From positions 62,001 to 126,000 of the forward strand of contig PLJM01000025.1 in assembly GCA_003139695.1 (NCBI GenBank): 64,000 nt of DNA, written 5' to 3'. The notes beneath the pieces were generated by a model. It had not been told where the DNA came from, ran no database searches, and saw nothing but the letters and a program-made list of their open reading frames with translations. Positions 52,725 through 61,571 of the stretch are shown here, in pieces. The DNA comes from Candidatus Dormiibacterota bacterium. GTDB lineage: Bacteria > Chloroflexota > Dormibacteria > Dormibacterales > Dormibacteraceae. Position 1 is the stretch's first letter. Each line of letters opens with the position of its first letter. Both the position numbers and the translations under genes were made by a program.

Positions 52725-53695
52725 CCTTTGCGCTCGCGGCGGCGATCATGCTCGCGGCGTGCGGCGGGACGTCTACGCCAACCCCCACAACCGCCACGAC
52801 CGGGGTCACCAAGGTCGACACCATCGCGAACGAAGTGCCGGCTGCGATCAAGAACCTTTCACCCCTGCAGATTGCGACCGACGCAACCTATGCGCCGAAC
52901 GAGTTCGTCAACCCCGATTCAGGCGCCATACAGGGTTGGGATATCGACTTCGGAATCGCCCTTTGCAAGGTCATGGGGCTCGTGTGCACCTTCAACAACG
53001 TGACCTTTGACGACATCATCGCCCAGCTCAAGGCGAGCACTCCGAGCGAGGTTGCGGGTGGTGACAAGCCCCGCTACGCGTTCAGCATCTCCAGCTGGAC
53101 GCCAACCCAGAAGCGCGAGGCCGGCGGCATCGACTTCATCACTTACTACAAAGCGGGTGAGGCCTGGCTCGTGAAAGCCGGCGGCCCGACGATCACCTCG
53201 GCAGCAGACATGTGCGGTCACGCCGTGGCCGTCGAGGCCGGGACCACTGAAGAATCCGACGCATGGGGCTACATGGGCAAGCAGGTCGGCGGCACTGCGA
53301 TCAGCGGCGACAAGGACAACTGCGCAGCTGCGGGCAAGCAGGACATCAACGTGCTGAGCTTCGGCACCCAGACGGAGGCCAACTCGGCGCTGCTGTCGGG
53401 CCGGGCCGACTTCGGATGGCTCGACCAGCCAGTCGCCGGCTACCAGGTGTCGCAGACGGGAGGCAAGCTGCAGCTCGGAGGCACGGCTTGCAGCGTCTCG
53501 CCTTACGGAATCGCACTGGTCAAGGGCAGCGCGCTGGAGACCGCCATGATCGACGCGGCGAAGTACCTGATGGACCACGGCTACTACACCAGCATCCTCA
53601 CGCAGTGGGGCGTGCAGAGCGGTGCCGTCACGAGCGCGGACGTGGCCCTCAACAACAACAGCTCCATCGGTCCCACCTGCGTCCCTTCGTACTGA
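52709..53695 (+). CDS. polar-amino-acid ABC transporter substrate-binding lipoprotein
   Basis: The 328 residues have a lipoprotein signal (LAAAIMLAACGG, lipidated Cys18) and an SBP_bac_3 fold: LQIATDATYAPNEFV, GWDIDFGIALCKVMG, GHAVAVEAGTTEE, ALLSGRADFGWLDQPVAGY. It captures a polar or charged amino acid outside the membrane and passes it to the permease that follows. GTG 52709 and the adjacent ATG are both usable. It is the first gene of a binding protein-permease-ATPase operon. Confidence 0.92.
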   Translation: MMRALTFALAAAIMLAACGGTSTPTPTTATTGVTKVDTIANEVPAAIKNLSPLQIATDATYAPNEFVNPDSGAIQGWDIDFGIALCKVMGLVCTFNNVTFDDIIAQLKASTPSEVAGGDKPRYAFSISSWTPTQKREAGGIDFITYYKAGEAWLVKAGGPTITSAADMCGHAVAVEAGTTEESDAWGYMGKQVGGTAISGDKDNCAAAGKQDINVLSFGTQTEANSALLSGRADFGWLDQPVAGYQVSQTGGKLQLGGTACSVSPYGIALVKGSALETAMIDAAKYLMDHGYYTSILTQWGVQSGAVTSADVALNNNSSIGPTCVPSY

Positions 53696-53728
53696 GGTAG
53701 TCGCTGAGGAGCTGAGTCGCATGGCTCT

Positions 53729-54715
53729 GTGACCGAGATGCCCGTCGGCCCGCCGCTGCCTGGCTCACCAGCCGGGCTGCGGCCGGAGGCGATCAAAGCG
53801 ATACCGGTCCGGCACCCGTGGCGATGGGTGTCGACAGTGGTGGTGGTGGCGATCGTCGCCGAGGTGATCTACATCTTCGTCACAGCCCCAGGTATGAGCT
53901 GGGGCGCCGTCCAGCAGTACCTCTTTGGGCGTCTGATCCTGCAGGGGATAGTGGTGACCCTGGAGCTGACCGTCCTCGCCATGGTCATCGGAGTCGTGCT
54001 CGGCGTTGTGATGGCCGTGATGCGGCTGTCGCCCAACCCGGTCGTGTCCTGGGTGAGCTGGTTCTACATCTGGTTTTTTCGGGGCACGCCGGTGTTGGTC
54101 CAGATTTTCTTCTGGTACAACCTGGCCAGCATCCTGCCGCACATCGCCTTGAGCATTCCGGGCGGACATGTCCTCTTTCATGCAAGCACCAACGACCTGA
54201 TCAGCCCGTTCACTGCCGCCATACTCGGCCTGGGTCTCAACGAGGCCGCATATATGGCTGAGATCGTCCGCGCCGGTCTCATCTCGGTCGAGCATGGGCA
54301 GACGGAGGCAGCCCAAGCCCTGGGCATGACTCGGCTGCTGGTGATGCGCCGCATCGTCCTGCCACAGGCGATGCGCGTGATCGTGCCGCCGACCGGAAAC
54401 GAGACGATTTCGATGCTCAAGACCTCGTCGTTGGCTTTCGTCGCGACGGTGCCAGAGCTGTTCACGCGCCAGGAGCAGATCTCGAATGCCAACTTCGACG
54501 TGATCGAGCTGGCAATCGTGGCGAGCATCTGGTATCTCGCCATGACCTCGATCCTCACCGTCGGCCAGTACTACGTCGAGAGGTACTTCGCGCGGGGCAC
54601 GCAGCGCGAGCTGCCGCTGACGCCGCTGCAGAGGTTCCGCCGGATGCTCTTTACCTTCCACGCACCACCCCCACAGGCTGGGCCGGTGCCGTCCCTTCCC
54701 AGCCAGCATCCCTGA
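53729..54715 (+). CDS. polar-amino-acid ABC transporter permease
   Basis: A 328-residue protein of the HisM/GlnP family with about five helices. It has [20 protein letters not shown], the loop [19 protein letters not shown], and the ATPase-contact EAA loop [20 protein letters not shown]. An N-terminal extension carries one additional helix. One permease gene implies a homodimeric channel. The ATPase gene starts two bases after its stop. Confidence 0.93.
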   Translation: MTEMPVGPPLPGSPAGLRPEAIKAIPVRHPWRWVSTVVVVAIVAEVIYIFVTAPGMSWGAVQQYLFGRLILQGIVVTLELTVLAMVIGVVLGVVMAVMRLSPNPVVSWVSWFYIWFFRGTPVLVQIFFWYNLASILPHIALSIPGGHVLFHASTNDLISPFTAAILGLGLNEAAYMAEIVRAGLISVEHGQTEAAQALGMTRLLVMRRIVLPQAMRVIVPPTGNETISMLKTSSLAFVATVPELFTRQEQISNANFDVIELAIVASIWYLAMTSILTVGQYYVERYFARGTQRELPLTPLQRFRRMLFTFHAPPPQAGPVPSLPSQHP

Positions 54716-54716
54716 C

Positions 54717-55487
54717 ATGGCGGTTACACCAATGGTCAAGGCTGAGGCGGTTCACAAGAGCTTCGGCCGCCTGGAGGTGCTGCGCGGAATCGACCTCGAG
54801 GTCTATCCGAAGGAGGTGATGTGCATCATCGGTCCGTCGGGCTCCGGCAAGAGCACGTTCCTCCGATGCATCAACCACCTGGAGAAAATCGATGCCGGCC
54901 GGCTGTCGGTCGACGGAGAGCTGGTCGGCTATCGCGAGCGGGGCAACCAGCTGTACGAGCTGCCCGACAGGGAGATCTGCCGCAAGCGATCCGAGATCGG
55001 CATGGTGTTCCAGCGGTTCAACCTCTTTCCGCACATGACGGCCCTCGAGAACATCGCCGAGGCGCCGATACAGGTCAAGAAGATGAGCCGCTCAACCGCC
55101 GAGGCTCAGGCACGCAGCCTGCTCGAACGCGTGGGCCTGGCCGACAAGGTGAAGGCATATCCCAACCAGCTCTCCGGCGGGCAGCAGCAGCGCGTCGCGA
55201 TCGCCCGCGCGCTGGCGATGGAGCCCAAGTTGATGCTGTTCGACGAACCCACATCCGCGCTCGATCCTGAGCTGGTCGGCGAGGTCCTCGACGTCATGCG
55301 CGCGCTCGCCAACGACCTGGGCATGACGATGGTGGTGGTCACCCACGAGATGGGCTTTGCCCGCGAGGTAGGCGACAGCCTGGTCTTCATGGACGGAGGC
55401 GTCGTCGTCGAGGCGGGCAAACCGCGCGAGGTGCTCGCGAACCCGCAGCACGAGCGCACGCGGCAGTTTCTTTCTAAGGTGCTGTAG
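54717..55487 (+). CDS. polar-amino-acid ABC transporter ATP-binding protein
   Basis: A 256-residue GlnQ/HisP-type ATPase: Walker [11 protein letters not shown]-loop [12 protein letters not shown], signature LSGGQQQR, Walker [14 protein letters not shown], switch His in [12 protein letters not shown]. It energises uptake with the permease just upstream. The insert after residue 60 ([18 protein letters not shown]) is usual in this subfamily. Its last 14 bases overlap the convergent ROK regulator gene. Confidence 0.95.
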   Translation: MAVTPMVKAEAVHKSFGRLEVLRGIDLEVYPKEVMCIIGPSGSGKSTFLRCINHLEKIDAGRLSVDGELVGYRERGNQLYELPDREICRKRSEIGMVFQRFNLFPHMTALENIAEAPIQVKKMSRSTAEAQARSLLERVGLADKVKAYPNQLSGGQQQRVAIARALAMEPKLMLFDEPTSALDPELVGEVLDVMRALANDLGMTMVVVTHEMGFAREVGDSLVFMDGGVVVEAGKPREVLANPQHERTRQFLSKVL

Positions 55488-56685
55488 ACGAGGGTTTCGC
55501 GCGTCTTATCGCCAGCGCCAATGACCCCAGCAGCTCAGCTCGTTCGACGAACGTTGCCGGCACCACGTCGACGCATTCCGCTGCCGCCAGGACCGTGTAC
55601 CGGCGGATCGAGTCCCGGATCGGCTGCAATAGCAGGTCGCCCGCGCGGCTGAGCAGCCCCCCGACCACGATCCGTTCCGGGTTGATCAGGTTGCAGAGTC
55701 CGGCAACCGCAACTCCGATCTCGCGACCGGCATCCGAGATGGCGCGCCGGCACCTCACGTCGCCCTGCGCCGCGAGCTCGATGACCCCGCCCAAAGTAAG
55801 ACTCTCGCCCTCGTCGCGTCCGACCAGTCGGAGGATCGCCGGCCCCGACGCGACAGTTTCAAGGCAGCCTCGATTGCCGCAGTAGCAAAGCGCGCCGCTC
55901 TCGTTTAGCGTGGTATGCCCGAGCTCACCCGCGGTTCCTGATGCGCCGCGCAGCAGGCTCCCATCGACAACGAGCCCTGCGCCAACTCCGGTTGCGACTT
56001 TGATGTAAGCGAAATTCGCGCAGCCCCGGCCAGAGCCCCAGGTGAGCTCCGCGAGGGCTCCCAGATTGGCGTCGTTCTCAATCTCCACCGCAAACCCCAG
56101 CCGCTTTTCCATCTCGGCGCCGATTCGAAGGCCGAGCCAGCCTGGGAGGATCGTCGCCGAGCCGACGGTACCCCGCGCTCTGTCGACGGGTCCCGGGATG
56201 CCGATGCCGGCGCCGAGCACGTTTTTTCGCTGCACTCCAGCCTCGTCCAGAACTTCCACAGCCAATCGCGCGGATGCGTCAAGGGCCTCCTCGGCGTTGT
56301 GATCGACATCCAGCTCGCACCGGCGTTCCGCCAACACGTTGTGGGCGAGATCGGCCGCCGCGACCAGCACGTGGCTGTGGCCGAAGTCGATGCCGACCAC
56401 AGCGCTGGATGAGTCCTGCAGCACCAGCTGCACGCCCGGCCGTCCGCCTCGGACGTTCGGCTCCTTGACGTCGACCTCGAATACGAGGCTCGAATCCCTG
56501 AGCTCGGCGACAAGGCTGGACACTGTCGTTCGGGATAGGCCGGTCGCCCTGGCAATGTCAGCCTGGCTGGTGCGGCCCTGGGTGCGGAGCACTCCGATCA
56601 CCCGCTCGCGATTGCGCTCCCGCAACCAACCAAGCGTCCCATCCCCCTTGCCTCTAATCGATGTGCCGGCCACGCCCGCAGGCAA
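55474..56685 (-). CDS. ROK-family transcriptional regulator
   Basis: The 403 residues combine an N-terminal winged helix (about 20-85; [21 protein letters not shown]) with a sugar-kinase-like ROK domain: [40 protein letters not shown] and the zinc motif [21 protein letters not shown]. Such XylR/NagC-like repressors release DNA when a sugar binds. It is divergent from the sugar ABC operon, and a 12-bp inverted repeat lies between them, so it probably controls that operon and itself. ATG 56685 is the first start; GTG or ATG codons downstream would cut the wing. Confidence 0.92.
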   Translation of the reverse strand: MPAGVAGTSIRGKGDGTLGWLRERNRERVIGVLRTQGRTSQADIARATGLSRTTVSSLVAELRDSSLVFEVDVKEPNVRGGRPGVQLVLQDSSSAVVGIDFGHSHVLVAAADLAHNVLAERRCELDVDHNAEEALDASARLAVEVLDEAGVQRKNVLGAGIGIPGPVDRARGTVGSATILPGWLGLRIGAEMEKRLGFAVEIENDANLGALAELTWGSGRGCANFAYIKVATGVGAGLVVDGSLLRGASGTAGELGHTTLNESGALCYCGNRGCLETVASGPAILRLVGRDEGESLTLGGVIELAAQGDVRCRRAISDAGREIGVAVAGLCNLINPERIVVGGLLSRAGDLLLQPIRDSIRRYTVLAAAECVDVVPATFVERAELLGSLALAIRRAKPSSTAP

Positions 56686-56703
56686 TCATGGCGGCATCCG
56701 CCA

Positions 56704-56758
56704 GTTTGTCAAGAGTGCGCACATTGAGTGGGCCAACCGAATCGGGCTCTTGACAAAC
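56704..56758. promoter_or_regulatory. divergent promoters with 12-bp inverted repeat (ROK operator)
   Basis: GTTTGTCAAGAG (56704-56715) and CTCTTGACAAAC (56747-56758) are perfect inverted repeats 31 bases apart. Each contains TTGACA pointing outward as a -35 box: plus strand 56750-56755 with AATGCT 17 bases on, minus strand 56712-56707 with ATGATT 17 bases on. A dimeric ROK protein bound to both arms would cover both promoters. The rest of 56759-56894 is leader with GAGGAG before ATG 56895. Confidence 0.6.
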
Positions 56759-56894
56759 ACCCCGGCCTGAGCAATGCTGACCTCGGCGGAGTGTCCGCCA
56801 GGGCTGCTGAGTGAGACCTGTTGCCGGCGCACTCTCGCCCCGGAAGAGCCGGGAAGAAGGCACAGGAAGCTGCTAACACCTTGAGGAGAGGCCC

Positions 56895-58130
56895 ATGGAT
56901 TTCAAGCGTTTGACATTGACCGCGAGCGCGAGCTTGATCGCGATCATCGCGACGGCATGTGGAGGCACCAATACGGCGTCGAACTCACCGAGCACGGCGA
57001 CGGTCCCGTCGGACCTGAGCATCAGCTCGTTCACCCAGGACTTCTCGTACATGCCCAACCTCAAAGGCCTCGTAACGGCCGGGCACGGTATGGTGGGAGT
57101 CATTCTTCCGGACACGACTTCGTCGGTCCGCTACGTCGCGTACGACCAGCCGTACCTGACGCAGGCGTTCACGGCGGCCGGCTACTCATCGTCACAGTTC
57201 AAGATCGACAACGCGCAGGGTGTCGAGGCCCAGCAGCTGCAGATCGCGCAGGCTGACATCAGCGCCGGGGCGACCGTCCTGATCATGGACCCGCTCAACA
57301 GCAACGTCGGTTCGCAGATCCAGACCCTCGCTGCGTCCAAGGGCGTCAAGGTCATCAGCTACGACCGCGCCACCTTCACCGGCACCAGCACCTACTACGT
57401 GAGCTTCGACAACCCAGCGGTGGGCAAGCTCATCGGCCAGGGCTTCTTGGACTGCGTCACCGCATGGGGCGTGAAGAACCCGCAGGTATTCACACTCGAT
57501 GGCGGTCAGAACTCTGACCCGAACGCCGTCGACTTCGCCAAGGGCTACAACTCGGTCGTCTGGGGCGACAGTGTCGCGCAGGAGACCATCGGCAAGACCA
57601 ACAGCGCCGGCGCGAAGCTGGTCGGCGAAAAGGTTGCCACGGACTGGAAGAATGACGTCGGCGCGACGATCTTCCAGCAGGCATTCACGGCTAACAAGAA
57701 CATCAACGCCACGATCGAGGCCAACGACGGCCTGGCCAACGCAGTGATCCAGGTCCTCAAGCACAGCAACGTCAAGGCCAAGTCTGTCCCGACCACCGGC
57801 CAGGACGCATCCCTGGACGGCATGGCCAACATCCTGACCGACTACCAGTGCGGATCGGTCTACAAGGCCGTCTACCTCGAGGCTCAGGACGCCGTCGCTC
57901 TGGCGACAGTGCTTCGCGCGGGGGACACTCCTCCGTCAGGTCTCGTGAACGGCACCACCAGTCCTCCGTCAGGAGTCACCGGCTCACAGCAGCCGGCTTC
58001 CCTCCTCGTCCCGATCTGGGTCAACAAAGCCAACATGGAATCGACCGTGATCAAGGACAAGTTCGTCGACGTCGCCACTTTGTGCAGCAAGGTCGGAGCC
58101 GCTGTCTGCACCGCCAACGGCATCTCGTAG
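56895..58130 (+). CDS. sugar ABC transporter substrate-binding lipoprotein (XylF-like)
   Basis: The 411 residues carry a lipobox (ASLIAIIATACGG, Cys22) and a periplasmic-binding-protein type 1 domain: GVILPDTTSSVRYVAYDQPY, AGATVLIMDPLNSNVG, GVKVISYDRATFTG, YVSFDNPAVGKLIGQG and ATIEANDGLANAVIQVL. The ISYDR segment is typical of xylose-binding XylF and ChvE-like proteins. It precedes a single-domain ATPase and permease, with a terminator hairpin in the 66-base gap. Confidence 0.92.
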   Translation: MDFKRLTLTASASLIAIIATACGGTNTASNSPSTATVPSDLSISSFTQDFSYMPNLKGLVTAGHGMVGVILPDTTSSVRYVAYDQPYLTQAFTAAGYSSSQFKIDNAQGVEAQQLQIAQADISAGATVLIMDPLNSNVGSQIQTLAASKGVKVISYDRATFTGTSTYYVSFDNPAVGKLIGQGFLDCVTAWGVKNPQVFTLDGGQNSDPNAVDFAKGYNSVVWGDSVAQETIGKTNSAGAKLVGEKVATDWKNDVGATIFQQAFTANKNINATIEANDGLANAVIQVLKHSNVKAKSVPTTGQDASLDGMANILTDYQCGSVYKAVYLEAQDAVALATVLRAGDTPPSGLVNGTTSPPSGVTGSQQPASLLVPIWVNKANMESTVIKDKFVDVATLCSKVGAAVCTANGIS

Positions 58131-58144
58131 CCAGCCAAATGACC

Positions 58145-58180
58145 GACGCCGCCGCAGCTCGCGGCGGCGTCACTTTTACT
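58145..58180 (+). terminator. intra-operon terminator/stabiliser hairpin
   Basis: GACGCCGCCGC (58145-58155), AGCTC loop, GCGGCGGCGTC (58161-58171) is a perfect 11-bp stem followed by ACTTTTACT. It lies after the first binding-protein gene. Partial termination or 3'-end protection here would give more binding protein than ATPase and permease. Confidence 0.7.
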
Positions 58181-58196
58181 TCCGCGGTACTCGATA

Positions 58197-59003
58197 ATGC
58201 AGAGTGACATGGCCGCCGTCGCAAATGCCCCGGCGACCACCGAGCCGCTGCTCAAGATCCGAGAGCTCGACAAACACTTCGGTCCAGTCCAGGCGCTGTA
58301 CCACGTCGACCTCGACCTCCCGTCCGGGAAAGTCACTGCACTGTGCGGCGACAACGGCGCGGGCAAGTCCGTGCTCACCAAGTGCATAGCGGGCATCTAC
58401 CAGCCGGATCACGGCCAGGTCTTCTGGGAGGGTCATCCGGTCCACGTCCGCAGTGCTCGTGACGCTTCCCGGCTGGGCATCGAGACCGTCTATCAGGACC
58501 TCGCGCTGGCGGACAACCTCGACATCGTGCAGAACATGTTTCTCGGCCGTGAACGCGTCCGGTTAGGCCTGCTCGACGAGGACAGCATGGAACGCGCCGC
58601 GGCCGAGACGCTCGCAAGCCTTCGTGTGACCACCGTGAGGTCGATCCGCCAACCGGTGGCGTCTCTCTCGGGCGGCCAGCGCCAGTCCGTCGCGGTGGCC
58701 AAAGCGGTGATGTGGAACTCGAAGCTGGTGATCATGGACGAGCCGACCGCAGCCCTCGGCGTGGTGCAGACCAGGCAGGTGCTCGACCTGATCAAGCGCC
58801 TGCGCGACCGCGGCCTTGCGGTGATGGTCATCTCGCACAATCTCACCGACATCTTCGAGGTCGCCGACCGCATCGCGGTCCTCTACCTGGGCCGGTTGGC
58901 GGTGCAAGACGACGCATCGAAGTTCGACCTCCAGACGATCGTTGAATACATGACCACAGGAGGCACAAGCCGTACCGGTGGCCCAAACACCAAAGCAAGC
59001 TGA
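58197..59003 (+). CDS. sugar ABC transporter ATP-binding protein, single-domain
   Basis: A 268-residue ATPase: Walker A GDNGAGKSVL, signature SLSGGQRQSVAVAKA, Walker B KLVIMDEPTAALGV, switch His in VISHNLTDIFEVADRI. XylG, RbsA and AraG have two fused ATPase domains (about 500 residues); this one has one, like FrcA, and must dimerise. It overlaps the permease gene by 26 bases. The sugar is uncertain: xylose, fructose or related. Confidence 0.92.
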   Translation: MQSDMAAVANAPATTEPLLKIRELDKHFGPVQALYHVDLDLPSGKVTALCGDNGAGKSVLTKCIAGIYQPDHGQVFWEGHPVHVRSARDASRLGIETVYQDLALADNLDIVQNMFLGRERVRLGLLDEDSMERAAAETLASLRVTTVRSIRQPVASLSGGQRQSVAVAKAVMWNSKLVIMDEPTAALGVVQTRQVLDLIKRLRDRGLAVMVISHNLTDIFEVADRIAVLYLGRLAVQDDASKFDLQTIVEYMTTGGTSRTGGPNTKAS

Positions 59004-60336
59004 CGTGACCGTCCAACCCGAGGAGTTGCCTGACCTCACTGCGGCGCCGGAGGCCGCCCGGGCCGAGCTGCCGCCCGAGGTCGTAGCGCAGTCCCTCGGC
59101 GAGTATGTGCGGGCTTACTCCTCGCGGATCAGAGGCGGCGAAAGCGGTGTGCTCCCAGTCATCGCAGCCATGGTGGCGATCGTGCTCGTGTTCACTGCGA
59201 TCAGCCCGAACCATGTGTTCATCTCGGCGGGCAACCTGGTCAACCTGTTTCAGCAGGCAGCCGTGTTCATGATTCTGGCCATGGCCGAGGGATTCGCGTT
59301 GGTCCTCGGCGAGATTGACCTGTCAGTCGGGTTCGTCGGCGCCATCGGCGCGGCGATCACGGTCCAGCTCGTCCAGCCGAGCACCACCAATTGGCACTGG
59401 ATCCCGGCAATCATCGCGGGCCTTCTCGCGTGCACGGTGTTCGGCCTGATTCAAGGCACGCTCATCACACGGCTGCGGCTCCCGTCCTTCATCGTCACGC
59501 TGGCCGGTTACCTCATCGCCAACGGGATCTTCCTGGACGTCCTGCTGCTCGGACCGTTCTCCGGATATCCGAACCTCCTGGGCCAGGGCAACAACCTGGC
59601 GGTCATCTATCACCTGATGTGGGGCACCATCGACCCGACCGTCTCCTGGATCGCCGCCGCTGTGGTGGTGGTCGCCCTTGGCCTTCTGATCTGGCTGAGC
59701 GACTCGCGCCGGCGCAAGAGCGGCCTTGTCGCGCCGCCGGCGAGCCTTTCCCTCATCAAGATCGGCATGATCGCCGTCGTTGCGGCGGTCGTCGTGACGA
59801 TTTGCGACATCAACCGCGCCAACATCGGGACGCTCGCGGGCGTGCCGTGGGTCATACCGATCGTCGTGTCAGTGCTTGGGGCGTGGACGATCCTGTTCCA
59901 GCGCACGAAGTTCGGTCGCTATATGTACGCGATCGGCGGCAACGCCGAGGCAGCGCGCCGCGCGGGCATAAATGTCTCCCTCATTCGCACGCTGGGCTTT
60001 GGCCTCTGCTCGTTCACGGCCGGCGTCGCGATGCTGCTGTACGCGTCGCTCCTGGGTGGGATGTCGAACAACGTCGGGGGCGGGCAGTACGTCCTCTACG
60101 CCGTCGCCGCGGCGGTCATCGGCGGCACCAGTCTGTTCGGCGGTCGGGGCAAGCCGATACACGGCGTGCTGGGCGGCCTGGTAATCGCGGGCATCTACAA
60201 CGGCCTGTACCTGCTGCCACAGCTTTCCTCCGTGGAGTGGCAGTACATCATCACCGGCCTGGTGCTCCTGGCCGCCGTCATCATCGACGCGGTGTCCCGG
60301 CGGGGCGCGTCCTCGGGCAGCGTGACACGCGCCTGA
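58978..60336 (+). CDS. sugar ABC transporter permease (XylH-like)
   Basis: A 452-residue BPD_transp_2 protein with about ten to twelve helices: NLVNLFQQAAVFMILAMAEG, LVLGEIDLSVGFVGAIGAA, RTKFGRYMYAIGGNAEAARR, AAAVIGGTSLFGGRGKP. The IDLSVG and IGGNxEAARRAG motifs define the ribose/xylose permease family. It has an extra cytoplasmic N-terminus of about 50 residues. GTG 58978 lies inside the ATPase gene, so the two are coupled. The second binding-protein gene follows 11 bases after its stop. Confidence 0.93.
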   Translation: MAQTPKQADVTVQPEELPDLTAAPEAARAELPPEVVAQSLGEYVRAYSSRIRGGESGVLPVIAAMVAIVLVFTAISPNHVFISAGNLVNLFQQAAVFMILAMAEGFALVLGEIDLSVGFVGAIGAAITVQLVQPSTTNWHWIPAIIAGLLACTVFGLIQGTLITRLRLPSFIVTLAGYLIANGIFLDVLLLGPFSGYPNLLGQGNNLAVIYHLMWGTIDPTVSWIAAAVVVVALGLLIWLSDSRRRKSGLVAPPASLSLIKIGMIAVVAAVVVTICDINRANIGTLAGVPWVIPIVVSVLGAWTILFQRTKFGRYMYAIGGNAEAARRAGINVSLIRTLGFGLCSFTAGVAMLLYASLLGGMSNNVGGGQYVLYAVAAAVIGGTSLFGGRGKPIHGVLGGLVIAGIYNGLYLLPQLSSVEWQYIITGLVLLAAVIIDAVSRRGASSGSVTRA

Positions 60337-60347
60337 TCCACTCGAAG

Positions 60348-61400
60348 TTGCGGGCTGCAAGGGTCGTGACGATGCTTGTGCTGTCGGCCTTGATCCTGAC
60401 GGCATGTGGCGGAGGCAATGGCACGACCCCAGGCAAGAAGATCGCGCTGCTGCTGCCGGACACTCCGGCGGCGCTCCAGACGAGGGCTTATTTCGAAGAC
60501 CTTGTGACGCAGGTTTGCCCCAACTGCCAGGTGTTGTACAACGCCGCCACGACCGACGCCGAGCAGCAAACCCAGTCGGCCAGCGCAATCAGCAGCGGCG
60601 CAAGCGTCATGGTCCTCGACCCAGTGCATGGTGCGACGGCGTCGACGATTGTCGGCCAGGCCAAGGCCGCCAACATTCCCGTCGTCTCGTACGACCGCAT
60701 GGTTCTCAATACGCCGAATCTCAGCTACTTCGTGTCATTCGACACCGGGGCGGCGGGGGGGTTGATCGCCGGCTCGCTGGTCACGGCGTTGGGCAGCAAG
60801 GCCAAGCCGACGGTCGTCGAGATCAACGGCGACCCTGCCGACGGCAACACGAAGACCTTCAAGGACGGCGCTCTCAGCGCCATTACCGGGAAGTTCACGC
60901 CGGCCAGGCAATACGACACGCCGGGCGGGACTGCCGCCAACGCCAAGGCCGAGATGGAGCATGCCCTGACGGACCTCAAGTTCCGGATCGACGGCGTCCT
61001 TGCCGCCAATGACAAGCTGGCCGGCGGAGCAATTGCGGCGATGAAGGGCAATGTCAGGCCGTGGCCTCCCGTCACAGGGCAAGGTGCCGACCTGGCCGCC
61101 ATCCAGCGCATCGTCACCGGCGACCAGTACATGACCCTCTACATGTCGAGCAAGGCGGAAGCGGAAGCGGCGGCGCAGATCGCGTACGACCTGGCCTTTG
61201 GGATTACCCTTCCCGCTTCGATGAGCGGCGGCAAGACGGTCAATAACGGCAGTGCCGACGTCCCATCGGTGCTCTTGACGCCGGTGGTCGTGACCAAAAC
61301 CAATGTCGAGGCAACGGTCGTCGTGGACGGTTTCTGGAGCGCTGATGACATCTGCACGACGCAGTTCATCTCGGCGTGCGCGGCGGCGGGGATCGCGTAG
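60348..61400 (+). CDS. second sugar ABC substrate-binding lipoprotein
   Basis: The 350 residues have a lipobox (LVLSALILTACGG, Cys20) and a type 1 sugar-binding fold: KIALLLPDTPAALQTRAYFE, GASVMVLDPVHGATA, IPVVSYDRMVLNTPN, VSFDTGAAGGLIAGSLV, IDGVLAANDKLAGGAIAAM. It is paralogous to the protein at 56895-58130. TTG 60348 gives a normal basic n-region (RAAR); GTG 60366 and ATG 60372 are alternatives. The same frame is open far upstream, but only as the shadow of the permease gene. Two binding proteins may widen the sugar range of one transporter. Confidence 0.88.
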   Translation: MRAARVVTMLVLSALILTACGGGNGTTPGKKIALLLPDTPAALQTRAYFEDLVTQVCPNCQVLYNAATTDAEQQTQSASAISSGASVMVLDPVHGATASTIVGQAKAANIPVVSYDRMVLNTPNLSYFVSFDTGAAGGLIAGSLVTALGSKAKPTVVEINGDPADGNTKTFKDGALSAITGKFTPARQYDTPGGTAANAKAEMEHALTDLKFRIDGVLAANDKLAGGAIAAMKGNVRPWPPVTGQGADLAAIQRIVTGDQYMTLYMSSKAEAEAAAQIAYDLAFGITLPASMSGGKTVNNGSADVPSVLLTPVVVTKTNVEATVVVDGFWSADDICTTQFISACAAAGIA

Positions 61401-61449
61401 AGAACTGCGCCTGCGTTAGGCATCCGTCGCTGAGGCGGTGTATTACCGG

Positions 61450-61520
61450 ACCTCCCCTCCGGCCCTTCGGGCTACCTCCGCGGCGAGCGGGGACAACAAC
61501 CGGTCGGCTGTTCGCCGACC
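61450..61520. repeat. REP-like element, copy 3 (inverted), plus a hairpin before lon
   Basis: Read on the minus strand, 61496-61450 contains CCCCGCTCGCCG, GGAGGTAGCCCGAAGGGCC and GGAGGGGA, matching the 5319-5361 element in order and spacing. Next to it GGTCGGC (61502-61508) pairs with GCCGACC (61514-61520). Both lie in the 171-base gap between the second binding protein and lon. A sequence TTGAGTTGG follows at about 61540, but no full HAIR or CIRCE heat-shock site is seen. Confidence 0.5.
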
Positions 61521-61571
61521 CACCGCGCCGCGTTAGGGAATTGAGTTGGCGGGGTAAAGATTCTCGTAATC

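Noticed and set aside
59391..60347. Upstream extension of the second sugar-binding lipoprotein frame
   Set aside because: This part lies wholly over the permease gene in another frame and is Arg/Pro-rich; the real product begins with the lipoprotein signal at about 60348.
61490..61571. Heat-shock operator (HAIR or CIRCE) before lon
   Set aside because: Only a TTGAGT half-site is present, without the partner arm at the right distance.
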